Shown here: positions 6,951 to 14,648 of the stretch, one piece after another
Position numbering within the stretch: position 1 is the stretch's first letter
How the letters are laid out: each line of letters starts with the position of its first letter
Source: Pseudomonas sp. Teo4
GTDB lineage: Bacteria > Pseudomonadota > Gammaproteobacteria > Pseudomonadales > Pseudomonadaceae
Assembly: GCF_034387475.1 (NCBI RefSeq)
Contig: NZ_JAXCIL010000003.1
Span: 62,001-126,000, forward strand
Direction of reading: 5' to 3'
DNA: 64,000 nucleotides
Notes under the pieces: generated by a model
What the model saw: only the letters and a program-made list of their open reading frames with translations
Told to the model about the DNA's origin: nothing
The model's database searches: none
Translations under genes and position numbers: made by a program

Positions 6951-9015
6951 TGAAATCTCCTTGGGCAACGGACAGCGCTGCGAGGCTGTTGCGTACCCAG
7001 ATTGGGGTTTTGCCGATTGAGTAGGTCTGCCCGCTCCAGACCAGGAGTAGGGTGGTACCGAACGCCTCGCCGATCGCTTCGGCTGCATCCGGGGGCACCG
7101 CGTTGCCGATCCGCTCCCTCCAGTCACCATCGGAGAGCCCGTCGAGTTCCAGATACTCTTCCGGCTCGATCAGGCTTTGGAGCGCACAGAGTTCGAGCGT
7201 GGTGAAGGGACGATGCCAGGTGTTGTCAGGGGCGATGATCCGAGCCACAACGCGCTCGTTATCTGCAGGGATCCTTGGGTCAGCTACCGACCAGGATCCG
7301 TTGTCATGGCCTGCTGCTGCGGATACCGCGCCTGCAGGCGAGTCCCAAGGGACCACGCCGTAGTGACCGGCAGTCAGGTAGTTGTCGCCTTTCTTGCGGT
7401 CCAGGCCCGGGCGCGGGTCAGCGACCGCGAGAGCACCTGACGCAACCTGCTGGGCACCGATGACGCAACCAGAAGTTTCGTCCCAGCGTGTAACGCCGAG
7501 CTTTCGGCTGCTCGCACCAGGATGCCAGTTGGTATAGCGAGGATCCGCAATGGAGAGTTGGCCACCTTGCACGCCCTTGCCGCCGGCAATGACTGTGGAC
7601 GAGGGTTTCTCCCATTCCAGGACTGCCAGGTTGTTACTGTGGCGATTCCAACCTGGACGAGGATCCGCCACTGCCTGGCCGCCTGAGCTTGGACCATGCC
7701 CGCTGGTAACGGTACCGGACGCTTGATCGAAGCGGACGACGCGGAAGACGTTCTTGTGAGTGCTGCTGTCTGCAGACAGGCGCGGGTCAGCCACGCTGAA
7801 GGTGCCCTGGCCAGGCGAGCGCTGGCTGGTCACCGTGCCGCTAGTGTCTCCCCAGTGCATGACGCCATACTGCGCATACTCGGCTTTGCTTTCCGGTCGC
7901 GGATCCGCGACAGCGAAGGCGCCAGTCATCGGCCGGGAATTACCCGTGACGGTGCCGGAATGATCTGCCCATTCGTGAACGCCCAGAATGCCGTTGTGCA
8001 TGGCGTCGAAGCGGCGTGGGTCCGCAACACTGAATCGCCCCGTGGTGGCTTCGGCACGCCCGGTAACGGTCCCGGCGTGGGAATCCCAGCGGTGAACACC
8101 AAGGGCACCATCGCGCCAGGTCTGCTCGGGTACGATTAAGTAGTCGGTCAGCACGCCGTCTTCGACATTCAGCCTGTTCAGCGATCGCCAGTCCTTGCCC
8201 GCTTCAACGAAGGCCAGCCTCAACCAAGTCTTGAAAAACAGGTTCGGTACGCGGTGCATTGGACCGCCGTCGAAATGGCCGGGGAGAGGCATACGGCCCA
8301 GGATATCGCCTACCGAACGAAGCGACTTTTTCACAGGTTCATAGATGAAGTCCGGCACCTTGTTGATGTTGCGGCCGACGAGCAGGAATCGTTTACGGGA
8401 TTGAGCGAGGCCACCGAGCTCGCCGCAATCGTGCGTCGTCTCGGCAGTGGCGTACCCGTAGCGGCGCAGCAGTTGAACGATCTGATCGAGGAGGCGGCGG
8501 CCACGATTCTGGATGCGAGGCACGTTCTCGAAAACGATCAGCTCCGGGAGGTCATCCTGGAAGGCCTCCAGCATCAGCCATACGCCACGTAGGGTTAGAC
8601 GGTTCAATGTCTGGTACTTGGCGGTCTTGCTGCGGTTTTCCGACAGCAGTCCGCTGAACCCTTTGCAGGGGGCCGAGAGGAAGACGATATGGGGGTATTC
8701 GCCGCCGGCCGCATGACGGATATCTGCCGCAGTGGCTTCGCGCCACTCCCGCGGCGGCTCTTTGCCGTGGAAGTCCTTGAACTGATCACGATCGAAGAGA
8801 TCGAGGACGGTTCCGCGAGATCCGCTGAGGCGTTCAAAATCCCGGATTGCTGCCGCGTTGACGTCGATGCCACCGATGCAGCGGAACTTGCCTTGGAGGT
8901 TCCCTACGCGAGGGTTGGCTTTGTTGAAACCTTTAGCTCCACCGCCCAGCCCGCAGAACAGGTGGAAATGGCGAATCTCGCGGGTAAGGATCTTGGGGTG
9001 AATATAGGCAGTCAT
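6940..9015 (-). CDS. C5-cytosine DNA methyltransferase with seven internal repeats
   Basis: Predicted to methylate cytosine at C5, probably protecting element DNA from restriction. The 691-residue protein has motif I FCGLGGGAKGF (20-30), motif IV APCKGFSG with catalytic Cys117, motif VI ENV (163-165), motif VIII QSRKRFLLV (205-213) and motif X GNAVPPDAAEAIG (637-649). The target-recognition segment (about 303-581) is replaced by seven tandem units of about 39-46 residues, each with a W/F-x-x-x-S/A-G-x-V-x(G/S) element and ending in [SA][VI]ADPR. No restriction endonuclease gene is adjacent. The ATG at 9015 was chosen because upstream sequence overlaps rdgC. Confidence 0.9.
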   Translation of the reverse strand: MTAYIHPKILTREIRHFHLFCGLGGGAKGFNKANPRVGNLQGKFRCIGGIDVNAAAIRDFERLSGSRGTVLDLFDRDQFKDFHGKEPPREWREATAADIRHAAGGEYPHIVFLSAPCKGFSGLLSENRSKTAKYQTLNRLTLRGVWLMLEAFQDDLPELIVFENVPRIQNRGRRLLDQIVQLLRRYGYATAETTHDCGELGGLAQSRKRFLLVGRNINKVPDFIYEPVKKSLRSVGDILGRMPLPGHFDGGPMHRVPNLFFKTWLRLAFVEAGKDWRSLNRLNVEDGVLTDYLIVPEQTWRDGALGVHRWDSHAGTVTGRAEATTGRFSVADPRRFDAMHNGILGVHEWADHSGTVTGNSRPMTGAFAVADPRPESKAEYAQYGVMHWGDTSGTVTSQRSPGQGTFSVADPRLSADSSTHKNVFRVVRFDQASGTVTSGHGPSSGGQAVADPRPGWNRHSNNLAVLEWEKPSSTVIAGGKGVQGGQLSIADPRYTNWHPGASSRKLGVTRWDETSGCVIGAQQVASGALAVADPRPGLDRKKGDNYLTAGHYGVVPWDSPAGAVSAAAGHDNGSWSVADPRIPADNERVVARIIAPDNTWHRPFTTLELCALQSLIEPEEYLELDGLSDGDWRERIGNAVPPDAAEAIGEAFGTTLLLVWSGQTYSIGKTPIWVRNSLAALSVAQGDFNVQ

Positions 9016-9020
9016 ATCGC

Positions 9021-9953
9021 TCAGATCCCCTGCGGCTGTTCTTCGCCGCCCAGGGCATCCAGCAGCTCCGGAACGAATTCGCTCAGGGTGAGCATCATCA
9101 GAACGAAGCTGGCATCGAGTTGGGATAGAGCATCGTCGCCTCCATCGCGCTCGGCCTGTTCCTGCAGCAGATCTTCGAAGCGGAGACCGCGGACGGTGAG
9201 TTTTTCGTCCAGGGTGAAACTGAGTTTGTCGTTCCAGGCCAACGACAGCCGCGTGACGAGCTTGCCTGCGGAAAGGTGGTTCTGGATCTCGTCGCTGGTC
9301 AGGTCCTGACGTTTGCAGCGAACGGTGCCGCCTTCCTCGTGGGTGTCGCTTAGCTCGCAGTTGTCCAGGACGAAGAATCCTTCGCTGGCCTGCTGGTTCT
9401 TCAGCCAATCGGTCAAAGTGGCACTGGGGGCCACCTTCACCGCTATCGGTCGTACCGGCAGAGAGCCCACAGCTTCGCGAAGTGTCGAGAGGAGATCTTC
9501 GGCCTTTTTGGCGCTCGACTCGTTCACGATGATCAGTCCCAAAGCTGGAGCGATCGCGGCGTAGGTAGTTGCTTTGCGGATGAAGGCCCGAGGGAGGAAC
9601 GCCTGGACGATGTCGTCTTTGAGTTGGTCGCGCTCTTTCTTGTAGACCTTGCGGCTTTGCTCGGTCTCGATCTCTTCCACTTTCTCCGTCAATGCGTCAC
9701 GGACGACGCTGCCGGGAAGGATGCGTTCCTCTTTCCGAGCCGCCACTAGGTAGAAGCCGCTGCTTTCGTGCACGAGCGGAGCATCTTCACCTTTGCCCAG
9801 CGGAGGAATGAAGCCGTAGGTAGTGAGTTCTTGGCTGCCGCAGGCGCGAGCTGGCTTCGACTTCAACGCATGGGCGAGCGATTCGCCATCGATTCCAAGA
9901 TCTTTCGCGAGGTCTTGCGTCAGGCGGTAAAGCAACAGGTTAGAGAAGAACAT
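9021..9953 (-). CDS. rdgC: Recombination-associated protein RdgC
   Basis: A 310-residue protein, close to the usual RdgC length of about 303. The N terminus [15 protein letters not shown] and the segments [28 protein letters not shown] (split here as RKVYKKE and QLKDDIVQ) and [13 protein letters not shown] region are characteristic of the family. RdgC forms a ring on double-stranded DNA and restrains RecA; phage and plasmid copies are thought to modulate recombination after entry. It lies six bases upstream of the methyltransferase in the same operon. Confidence 0.93.
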   Translation of the reverse strand: MFFSNLLLYRLTQDLAKDLGIDGESLAHALKSKPARACGSQELTTYGFIPPLGKGEDAPLVHESSGFYLVAARKEERILPGSVVRDALTEKVEEIETEQSRKVYKKERDQLKDDIVQAFLPRAFIRKATTYAAIAPALGLIIVNESSAKKAEDLLSTLREAVGSLPVRPIAVKVAPSATLTDWLKNQQASEGFFVLDNCELSDTHEEGGTVRCKRQDLTSDEIQNHLSAGKLVTRLSLAWNDKLSFTLDEKLTVRGLRFEDLLQEQAERDGGDDALSQLDASFVLMMLTLSEFVPELLDALGGEEQPQGI

Positions 9954-9961
9954 GACAGCTC

Positions 9962-10246
9962 CTAGAACGTTGTGCGGATGGCTTGCTGAGTCCGACTGGT
10001 TTTTGCAGCCCAAGCCATGTACGGGTGACGAAATTCGCGATTGAAGATCGCAGCAGCTGCCTTGTCGGTGTCCAGGTCCCGGCGGGAAGAAATCGAGCAT
10101 TTGGCACGGATCAGGTCAGCGGGATCCCGATCACCGCTGGCCAGACCAAATGGCGAGCTTTCCGAGCGGAAAGCAGATTCTTCGTTCAAGAACTGGATAA
10201 ACCCCCTGTCCTTCGACCAGAGCCCGGCGAGCTGCGAAAGCTTCAT
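9962..10246 (-). CDS. Hypothetical protein, first gene of the rdgC operon (94 aa)
   Basis: I do not recognise this protein. ATG at 10246 has an AAGGAG site (AAAAGGAGATCACGC). It contains a mostly helical start ([16 protein letters not shown]) and a central [13 protein letters not shown]. It lies eight bases upstream of rdgC and is the promoter-proximal cistron of the leftward DNA-metabolism operon that runs through ssb. Confidence 0.55.
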   Translation of the reverse strand: MKLSQLAGLWSKDRGFIQFLNEESAFRSESSPFGLASGDRDPADLIRAKCSISSRRDLDTDKAAAAIFNREFRHPYMAWAAKTSRTQQAIRTTF

Positions 10247-10259
10247 GCGTGATCTCCTT

Positions 10260-10281
10260 TTGACTTTCGTTGTGCTATAAT
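10260..10281 (+). repeat. 22-bp dispersed motif, copy 1
   Basis: TTGACTTTCGTT, four bases, then CTATAAT. Lies 14 bp upstream of the leftward gene start at 10246 but points rightward. Matches the other copies at 10411, 10464, 54474 (minus) and 58864 (minus). Confidence 0.7.
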
Positions 10282-10410
10282 CGCAGACAATACGCAAAAA
10301 TAACAACGATGCAAGGAAATTTAGAAAATCGGCTGATTTCTACCGAAGCAGGGATTTCCTGCTCCGATCACCGGTAACGCTTCAACGTGAGCCAATCACC
10401 TGGCCATGCC

Positions 10411-10432
10411 TTGACTATCGTTAGACTATCCG
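10411..10432 (+). repeat. 22-bp dispersed motif, copy 2
   Basis: TTGACTATCGTT followed at the same spacing by CTATCCG. The first 12 bases are identical to the copy at 58864 on the minus strand; the TATAA part is degenerate. Confidence 0.65.
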
Positions 10433-10463
10433 CGCCTGATTTGAGCGAATGGGCGGGCATCTG

Positions 10464-10485
10464 TCAACTTTCGTTGTATTATAAC
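10464..10485 (+). repeat. 22-bp dispersed motif, copy 3
   Basis: TCAACTTTCGTT, four bases, then TATAAC-type end. It ends two bases before the 39-bp palindrome and points to the gene at 10665. Confidence 0.7.
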
Positions 10486-10487
10486 TG

Positions 10488-10526
10488 CTAGACATGGTGT
10501 AAATAACATATTTACACCATGTCTAG
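10488..10526. repeat. Perfect 39-bp palindrome (18-bp arms, 3-bp centre)
   Basis: The left arm starts CTAGACATGGTG and ends AAATA; after the centre ACA the right arm is its exact reverse complement, ending CACCATGTCTAG. There is no following T-run, so it is not an ordinary terminator. It could be a protein-binding site, a cruciform or a folded single-strand element. Confidence 0.85.
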
Positions 10527-10664
10527 GGCGGCCTGAGGCCGTTTCAGCGGTCATTGGCGAGGTATCGCGCAGGCAGCTTTCAGTGATGAGGGAGAGAAGT
10601 AGAGTGGCGGTTTGGTGGAAAAATGGTTTTAATACGTATTGTCATAGTGCGCGGAGGTTTTGAC

Positions 10665-10952
10665 GTGGGTGAAGACAACTTGAAGATTTCCTGCGTCCTC
10701 GTAGGCGATGCGGCTCTCGATTTCGAGAAATGCCAGGTAACGCTGAAAATTCCTGCGCGAGCGCCGGGTAAGCAGCGGCAGCAGTCACTGGCGATATCTG
10801 CAGCAATGCTCGTGCTGGATGCCACAATTCAGCGCTACCAAGCCGAAAAGGGCGAGAGGTACCCTGCAATAGATCAACTTCTAGAGTATGCTGGCTGTAG
10901 GCCAGCAGACATCAACAAGCTGCTTGGAATCACGGAAAGCGCGACTTCCTGA
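10665..10952 (+). CDS. Hypothetical protein (95 aa)
   Basis: I do not recognise this protein. A GTG at 10665 preceded by GGAGG is preferred over ATG 10623 because of the better ribosome site. The N-terminal half looks like beta strands (KISCVLVGDAALDF, CQVTLKIPAR) and the C-terminal half is helical and ends with DINKLLGITESATS. It is the first gene rightward of the 10.3-kb control region and precedes HU. Confidence 0.55.
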   Translation: MGEDNLKISCVLVGDAALDFEKCQVTLKIPARAPGKQRQQSLAISAAMLVLDATIQRYQAEKGERYPAIDQLLEYAGCRPADINKLLGITESATS

Positions 10953-11017
10953 GTGTTGGCCGCGGCTGTGAGGCGTTTTCCGTTGGAACTGAGCCAGGAC
11001 GAACAAAGGAGCGGAGG

Positions 11018-11296
11018 ATGAGCAAGGCTGTGCTTGTTGGGCTTGTCGCCGAGAAACACGGGTTAACCAAGGCAGAAGCATCGGAAATCGTGAATACCGT
11101 GCTTTCTGGTATACAGAGTGCGCTGGTCAGTCAAGGGAGTATTTCCCTGGTCGGTTTCGGCGTGTTCAGCGTTGTCGACCGTGCTGCGCGAAACGGACGC
11201 AACCCGAATACTGGTGAGCCTGTGACTGTGGCAGCCAGGAAGGCGGTGAGATTCACCCCGGGGGAACCGCTGAAGCGTGCAGTGAACGCTCAGTAA
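11018..11296 (+). CDS. HU-family DNA-binding protein
   Basis: A 92-residue histone-like protein. It has the HU dimer body (AEKHGLTKAEASEIVNTVL), the GFGVFSV strand and the DNA-binding arm with RNGRNPNTGEPVTV, followed by KAVRFTPGEPLKRAVN. The ATG at 11018 follows AGCGGAGG. HU bends DNA and helps replication and recombination; plasmid HU copies often compensate for the load on host nucleoid proteins. A terminator follows at 11309. Confidence 0.93.
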   Translation: MSKAVLVGLVAEKHGLTKAEASEIVNTVLSGIQSALVSQGSISLVGFGVFSVVDRAARNGRNPNTGEPVTVAARKAVRFTPGEPLKRAVNAQ

Positions 11297-11308
11297 TAGA
11301 TGTAGAGC

Positions 11309-11330
11309 CAGGCCCTTCGGGGCCTTGTTT
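11309..11330 (+). terminator. Rho-independent terminator after HU gene
   Basis: CAGGCCC-TTC-GGGGCCTTG followed by TTT. The hairpin starts 13 bases after the HU stop. Confidence 0.7.
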
Positions 11331-11342
11331 CAGGCGTGGTTT

Positions 11343-11395
11343 CTGTATTGCACAATACAGAGACTTGAATGTTTTTTCTGTATTGCACATTACAG
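11343..11395. promoter_or_regulatory. Tandem palindromic operators upstream of the SprT-like gene
   Basis: CTGTATTGCACAATACAG (11343-11360) is a perfect palindrome of 8-bp arms around CA. A second copy with one change lies at 11378-11395, 35 bp away centre to centre. The spacing between CTG and CAG is 12, not the 10 of LexA boxes. An unidentified repressor probably binds both. Confidence 0.6.
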
Positions 11396-11418
11396 ACTTG
11401 CAAGCAGCGGGGGTGCTG

Positions 11419-12273
11419 GTGAGCCACAGACGGCCGACCGAGGAAGCCTATGCAGAGCTGCAGGCTGCCTACGATTTCTACAATGACCATTTGTTCGCGA
11501 GCCAGGAGCGGCTGCCGGCGTGCTTGATCACATATCAGCGCGAAAAGCGGACCATGGGGTATTTCTCTCAGGCCCGTTTCATTCGCCGCGATGGGATCAA
11601 GGCGGATGAGATTGCGATGAATCCCGACTACTTCGCAGTGATTCCCCTGGTCGAGATCCTACAGACGCTAGTGCATGAAATGGTGCACCTCTGGCAATAC
11701 CATTTTGGAAAGCCAAGTCGAGCCTGCTACCACAACACAGAGTGGGCCAACAAAATGGAGGCTCTGGGCTTGATGCCCTCCGACACGGGCAAGCCTGGCG
11801 GCAAGAGGGTAGGGCAGTCGATGAACGACTACGTCATACCTGGCGGTCGGTTCGATGTCGCAACCCGGGAGTTGCTGAAAAGAGGGTTCGCCATCTCGTG
11901 GATGGACCGATTCCCGGTCGACGTGAGGGGACCATCGCGTCCGATGTCGCTTATGCCAGCATCGCTGATGCCTCCGGCAAGTCAGGACTACCAGGGGGAC
12001 GATGATTTGGACGCCGGCGTAGACGAAATAGCTGACGAGCTGGATCCGGCTATCGCCCTGGCCTATCAGGCCCCAGCAGCAGTGGCGAGTCTCGATGTGT
12101 CAGTGAGGCAACCAGGTGACAGGAGCAACAGGCTGAAATATTCCTGCCCAGGCTGCCGGCTAAACATGTGGGGCAAGCCAGGGTTGAAAGTTATTTGTGA
12201 GGAATGCGAGGAGCGCTTGGTTGTCCTGGAGCTGTCTGCAGACTCTACCCAGGAAGCTCTTGCTGCTGATTGA
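11419..12273 (+). CDS. SprT-like zinc metalloprotease with C-terminal zinc ribbon
   Basis: A SprT-like protein of about 284 residues. HEMVHLWQYH (His86-Glu87-x2-His90) is the zinc-protease core, with ACYHNTEW as the distal ligand region. The C terminus has a zinc ribbon (CPGC … CEEC). SprT/Spartan proteins cleave proteins crosslinked to DNA or act on DNA-bound targets, which would fit a plasmid DNA-entry role. The start is uncertain: GTG 11419 and GTG 11413 both follow a GCGGGGG site; an upstream ATG at about 11365 would run through the operators and is less likely. Confidence 0.8.
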   Translation: MSHRRPTEEAYAELQAAYDFYNDHLFASQERLPACLITYQREKRTMGYFSQARFIRRDGIKADEIAMNPDYFAVIPLVEILQTLVHEMVHLWQYHFGKPSRACYHNTEWANKMEALGLMPSDTGKPGGKRVGQSMNDYVIPGGRFDVATRELLKRGFAISWMDRFPVDVRGPSRPMSLMPASLMPPASQDYQGDDDLDAGVDEIADELDPAIALAYQAPAAVASLDVSVRQPGDRSNRLKYSCPGCRLNMWGKPGLKVICEECEERLVVLELSADSTQEALAAD

Positions 12274-12288
12274 ACCTCAGTTCAAACT
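12260..12288 (+). promoter_or_regulatory. Promoter with TTGAAC-N4-GTTCAA operator, copy 1
   Basis: -35-like TTGCTG (12260-12265), a 17-base spacer and CAAACT (12283-12288). The palindrome TTGAACCTCAGTTCAA (12270-12285) fills the spacer. The geometry is the same as the copy at 12903-12931. Confidence 0.6.
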
Positions 12289-12327
12289 GTTGGCCCCATG
12301 GCGATGTTCAAAAGACTGGAGAAGACT

Positions 12328-12678
12328 ATGCAGTATGGAGCGACTCATGAGTTCACCCTGGAAACCGCATCGGGCGTTTTCCATCAGGCCGGCATTCAGA
12401 TCATGGGGCCGGACACCTGGTGTCCGCTACTGGCCGAGAAGGCGAAACCGACCGTTGAGAACACTGCAGTGTTCTATACCCGTCTTGCAGGTCCTGAGGG
12501 CGGACCGACCGAGCAACTGCGCGAATTGCTAGAGCGTTCGTTGGCGTTGATCTCTTCTGGCGGAGCTGACCCGGTGATTCGTGTCCACCTGCACCGCGGC
12601 GAATACCAAGCGCTGGATGCTGCTGCTTTCCAGGCGGTGGTCGGTACTGGCGTTGCCGTTGTCGAGCTCAATGATTGA
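12328..12678 (+). CDS. Hypothetical protein (116 aa)
   Basis: I do not recognise this protein. ATG 12328 has GGAG at the right distance; ATG 12298 is an alternative. It has no membrane segment and looks like a mixed alpha/beta fold, with RVHLHRGEYQALDAAAF near the C terminus. It is the first gene after operator copy 1 and precedes a small HTH protein, so it belongs to the operator-controlled DndB-like unit or its regulator operon. Confidence 0.5.
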   Translation: MQYGATHEFTLETASGVFHQAGIQIMGPDTWCPLLAEKAKPTVENTAVFYTRLAGPEGGPTEQLRELLERSLALISSGGADPVIRVHLHRGEYQALDAAAFQAVVGTGVAVVELND

Positions 12679-12698
12679 CTCAGGCGGAAGGGGCTCTT

Positions 12699-12899
12699 AT
12701 GGCTGACAGAATGACTCCCGAGCAGTTCAAGAGCGAGTATCGCCGCAAGGGATGGACTGGGCTAGCGCTCGCCGAGCGCTGGTCGTTGTCGCCTGCCTGG
12801 ATCAGTAAGCTCGGCAATGATCCCGATCGGGAAGCGCACTGGGATGATGCCGTTCGGGGTCTCCCGACCGTTAAAAAATTGAAGTCCAGTTCAAAATAG
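12699..12899 (+). CDS. Small helix-turn-helix protein (66 aa)
   Basis: The segment GLALAERWSLSPAWISKLGND has the spacing of a helix-turn-helix recognition unit. It is followed by a short basic tail (KKLKSSSK). It sits between the two TTGAAC-N4-GTTCAA operators, so it is the best local candidate for the protein that binds them. This is inference; the HTH assignment itself is moderate because the protein is very short. Confidence 0.6.
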   Translation: MADRMTPEQFKSEYRRKGWTGLALAERWSLSPAWISKLGNDPDREAHWDDAVRGLPTVKKLKSSSK

Positions 12900-12902
12900 C
12901 AC

Positions 12903-12931
12903 TTGCTATAGATTGAACCGGGGTTCAATAT
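12903..12931 (+). promoter_or_regulatory. Promoter with TTGAAC-N4-GTTCAA operator, copy 2
   Basis: -35-like TTGCTA (12903-12908), a 17-base spacer and -10 CAATAT (12926-12931), with the palindrome TTGAACCGGGGTTCAA at 12913-12928. It drives the DndB-like gene at 12966. An extra half site (AGTTCAA) overlaps the end of the HTH gene. Confidence 0.65.
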
Positions 12932-12965
12932 TCCTCCGTCGAATTCATTCTCGCTGGAGGTCCTC

Positions 12966-14585
12966 ATGTACGACGTTGTTATCGCTCGCGAAGCCTGCTT
13001 TCTAGACAAATCCATTTCGCGGGGAGAGGTCGTGTCAGTCCACCGCGACATGGTCGCTGCCATGAGCGCCCGGGACAAGTTGAACAAGCGCAAGCGCGCT
13101 ATCCACAGTGAGAGCGCGTTCATCGCAGTACATTCGGAAAACGCGCTTCGCAAGGGCGATATCGTTGAGCAGCTGATCGAGGACTACGACCGCGAGCAGC
13201 GTCGGGCCTTTTGCAAGCGGCTGATGGCAGCGATTCTTTCGATGGAACTCACGGGCAAGCCGGACCGGCTGGCCGATGATGCGGGTTTCTACCTGCAGCA
13301 GGAAGGCCTCACCCTGGACGAGCTGCGCGAGCGCTACGAGCAGGAAGTTCGCGAGGAGCACCAGGAACATGTGCTCCAGCAGCAGGAGGCTGCGCATTTG
13401 CGGGCACGCGGGTACGAGGCGCAAAAGGCCATCGATATGATCCGCAACGAGCCATGTTTCTCCGTGCCTGCAGTCCGCGGCGTGCAGGCACGTGGCGAGT
13501 TCTACTTGGCCCAGATTCCCTATCCGATATTGGCGAAACTATTCGTCTTTGACGAAGAAGAGGCGGTGCCGGCGGAGCTGAGGGCACAGCGTGCCCTCAA
13601 CAAGAAGCGGGCAGAGGACATCAGCGAATACATGCTGGCCAACCGCGACGAGTACGTCCTGCCGGCGTTGACTGCCAGCGTCGACATCGCCATGGCCTTC
13701 GAACCGTTCGAGGGGATTCCTCAACTCGGCATGCTCCACATCCCGATGAGCGCGACCATGTTGATCAACGATGGCCAGCATCGGCGCTACGCGATCGAAC
13801 TGGCTCTCAAGGGCGACACCACGTTGCAGAACGAGACGGCGCCGGTACAAATTCATTTCGACCAGGGCCTAAAACGCTCGCAGCAGATCTTCGCTGACAT
13901 CAACAGCAAGGCGGTCAAACCATCGTCTGCCATCAACGCGCTGTACGACCACCGAAATCCCTACAACGCCTGGATCCAGAAACTGCTCAACGGCATGCCC
14001 AACATCAAAAAACGCATCGACTTCGAGAACGCGACGCCTGGGCAGCGTTCGTACAAGCTATGGAGCCTGGTGGCGTTCAAAAAGTTCGTTACCCTGCTCA
14101 CCGGTGTCAGCGAGCGAACCATCGGCCTGGTCGACGAAACACGCCTGCATGGGATCGAGGGATTGGTTCGTCAATTCCTGGAGGAGTGCGGAAAACATCT
14201 GCCTCAATGGGCCCACATGATCAGTGGCGGGATTCCCGCGGCTGATGTGCGAGAAGTCATGGTTATTGGTCATGCGGTGTTCTTGGAGGCGCTGGGGATT
14301 TTTGGTCGGGAAGCGCTGTTCGCAGGTACCTACCTGACGCCAATCGACCGCGATGCGAAAGTCATAGATCCGAGCCGCGCCCGGTGGCATTCCATGCAGC
14401 GCCTTGCTGCTGTAGAAACGAGCAAAGGCGACGCTATGTGGGAAAACCGTTGCGTGGTGCTCGGCAAGATGCAGAAGACTACCGACGGTACGAAGTCCAC
14501 TGCTGCCACACTTCTGAAGATCGCCGGCCTCTCCCTACCTGAGGACTTAGCGGCTGTGAACGCCCGAGTTGAAGCCTCGCAATAG
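12966..14585 (+). CDS. DGQHR-domain protein (DndB-like)
   Basis: A 539-residue protein with the family signature DGQHR (269-273) inside MLINDGQHRRYAIEL and a downstream FADINSKAVKPS motif. DndB regulates phosphorothioate DNA modification by Dnd enzymes, but no dndACDE genes are visible here, so this is a stand-alone member of the family, as is frequent on mobile elements. The N-terminal 190 residues are a helical, charged extension. GGAGG precedes the ATG, and a repressed-looking promoter lies just upstream. Confidence 0.75.
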   Translation: MYDVVIAREACFLDKSISRGEVVSVHRDMVAAMSARDKLNKRKRAIHSESAFIAVHSENALRKGDIVEQLIEDYDREQRRAFCKRLMAAILSMELTGKPDRLADDAGFYLQQEGLTLDELRERYEQEVREEHQEHVLQQQEAAHLRARGYEAQKAIDMIRNEPCFSVPAVRGVQARGEFYLAQIPYPILAKLFVFDEEEAVPAELRAQRALNKKRAEDISEYMLANRDEYVLPALTASVDIAMAFEPFEGIPQLGMLHIPMSATMLINDGQHRRYAIELALKGDTTLQNETAPVQIHFDQGLKRSQQIFADINSKAVKPSSAINALYDHRNPYNAWIQKLLNGMPNIKKRIDFENATPGQRSYKLWSLVAFKKFVTLLTGVSERTIGLVDETRLHGIEGLVRQFLEECGKHLPQWAHMISGGIPAADVREVMVIGHAVFLEALGIFGREALFAGTYLTPIDRDAKVIDPSRARWHSMQRLAAVETSKGDAMWENRCVVLGKMQKTTDGTKSTAATLLKIAGLSLPEDLAAVNARVEASQ

Positions 14586-14648
14586 CGAGGCTGCTCCCCA
14601 GAAAAGACACTACAAAGCAATCACAATCACGAGGTATGGCAAATGAGT

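Larger units (their letters stand above)
10247..10664. promoter_or_regulatory. Gene-free control region between divergent transcription units
   Basis: 418 bases without a convincing gene. They hold three same-orientation copies of a 22-bp motif, a perfect 39-bp palindrome, a hairpin AGCAGG-GATTT-CCTGCT near 10350-10370, and CGGCC-TGA-GGCCG just after the palindrome. The region lies between the leftward rdgC/methyltransferase/ssb operon and the rightward 10665 gene and HU. A role in regulation, replication start or single-strand promoters during conjugation is inferred from this architecture. Confidence 0.6.

Noticed and set aside
11343..11395. LexA (SOS) boxes before the SprT-like gene
   Set aside because: LexA sites have CTG-N10-CAG; here the gap is 12 bases in both copies.
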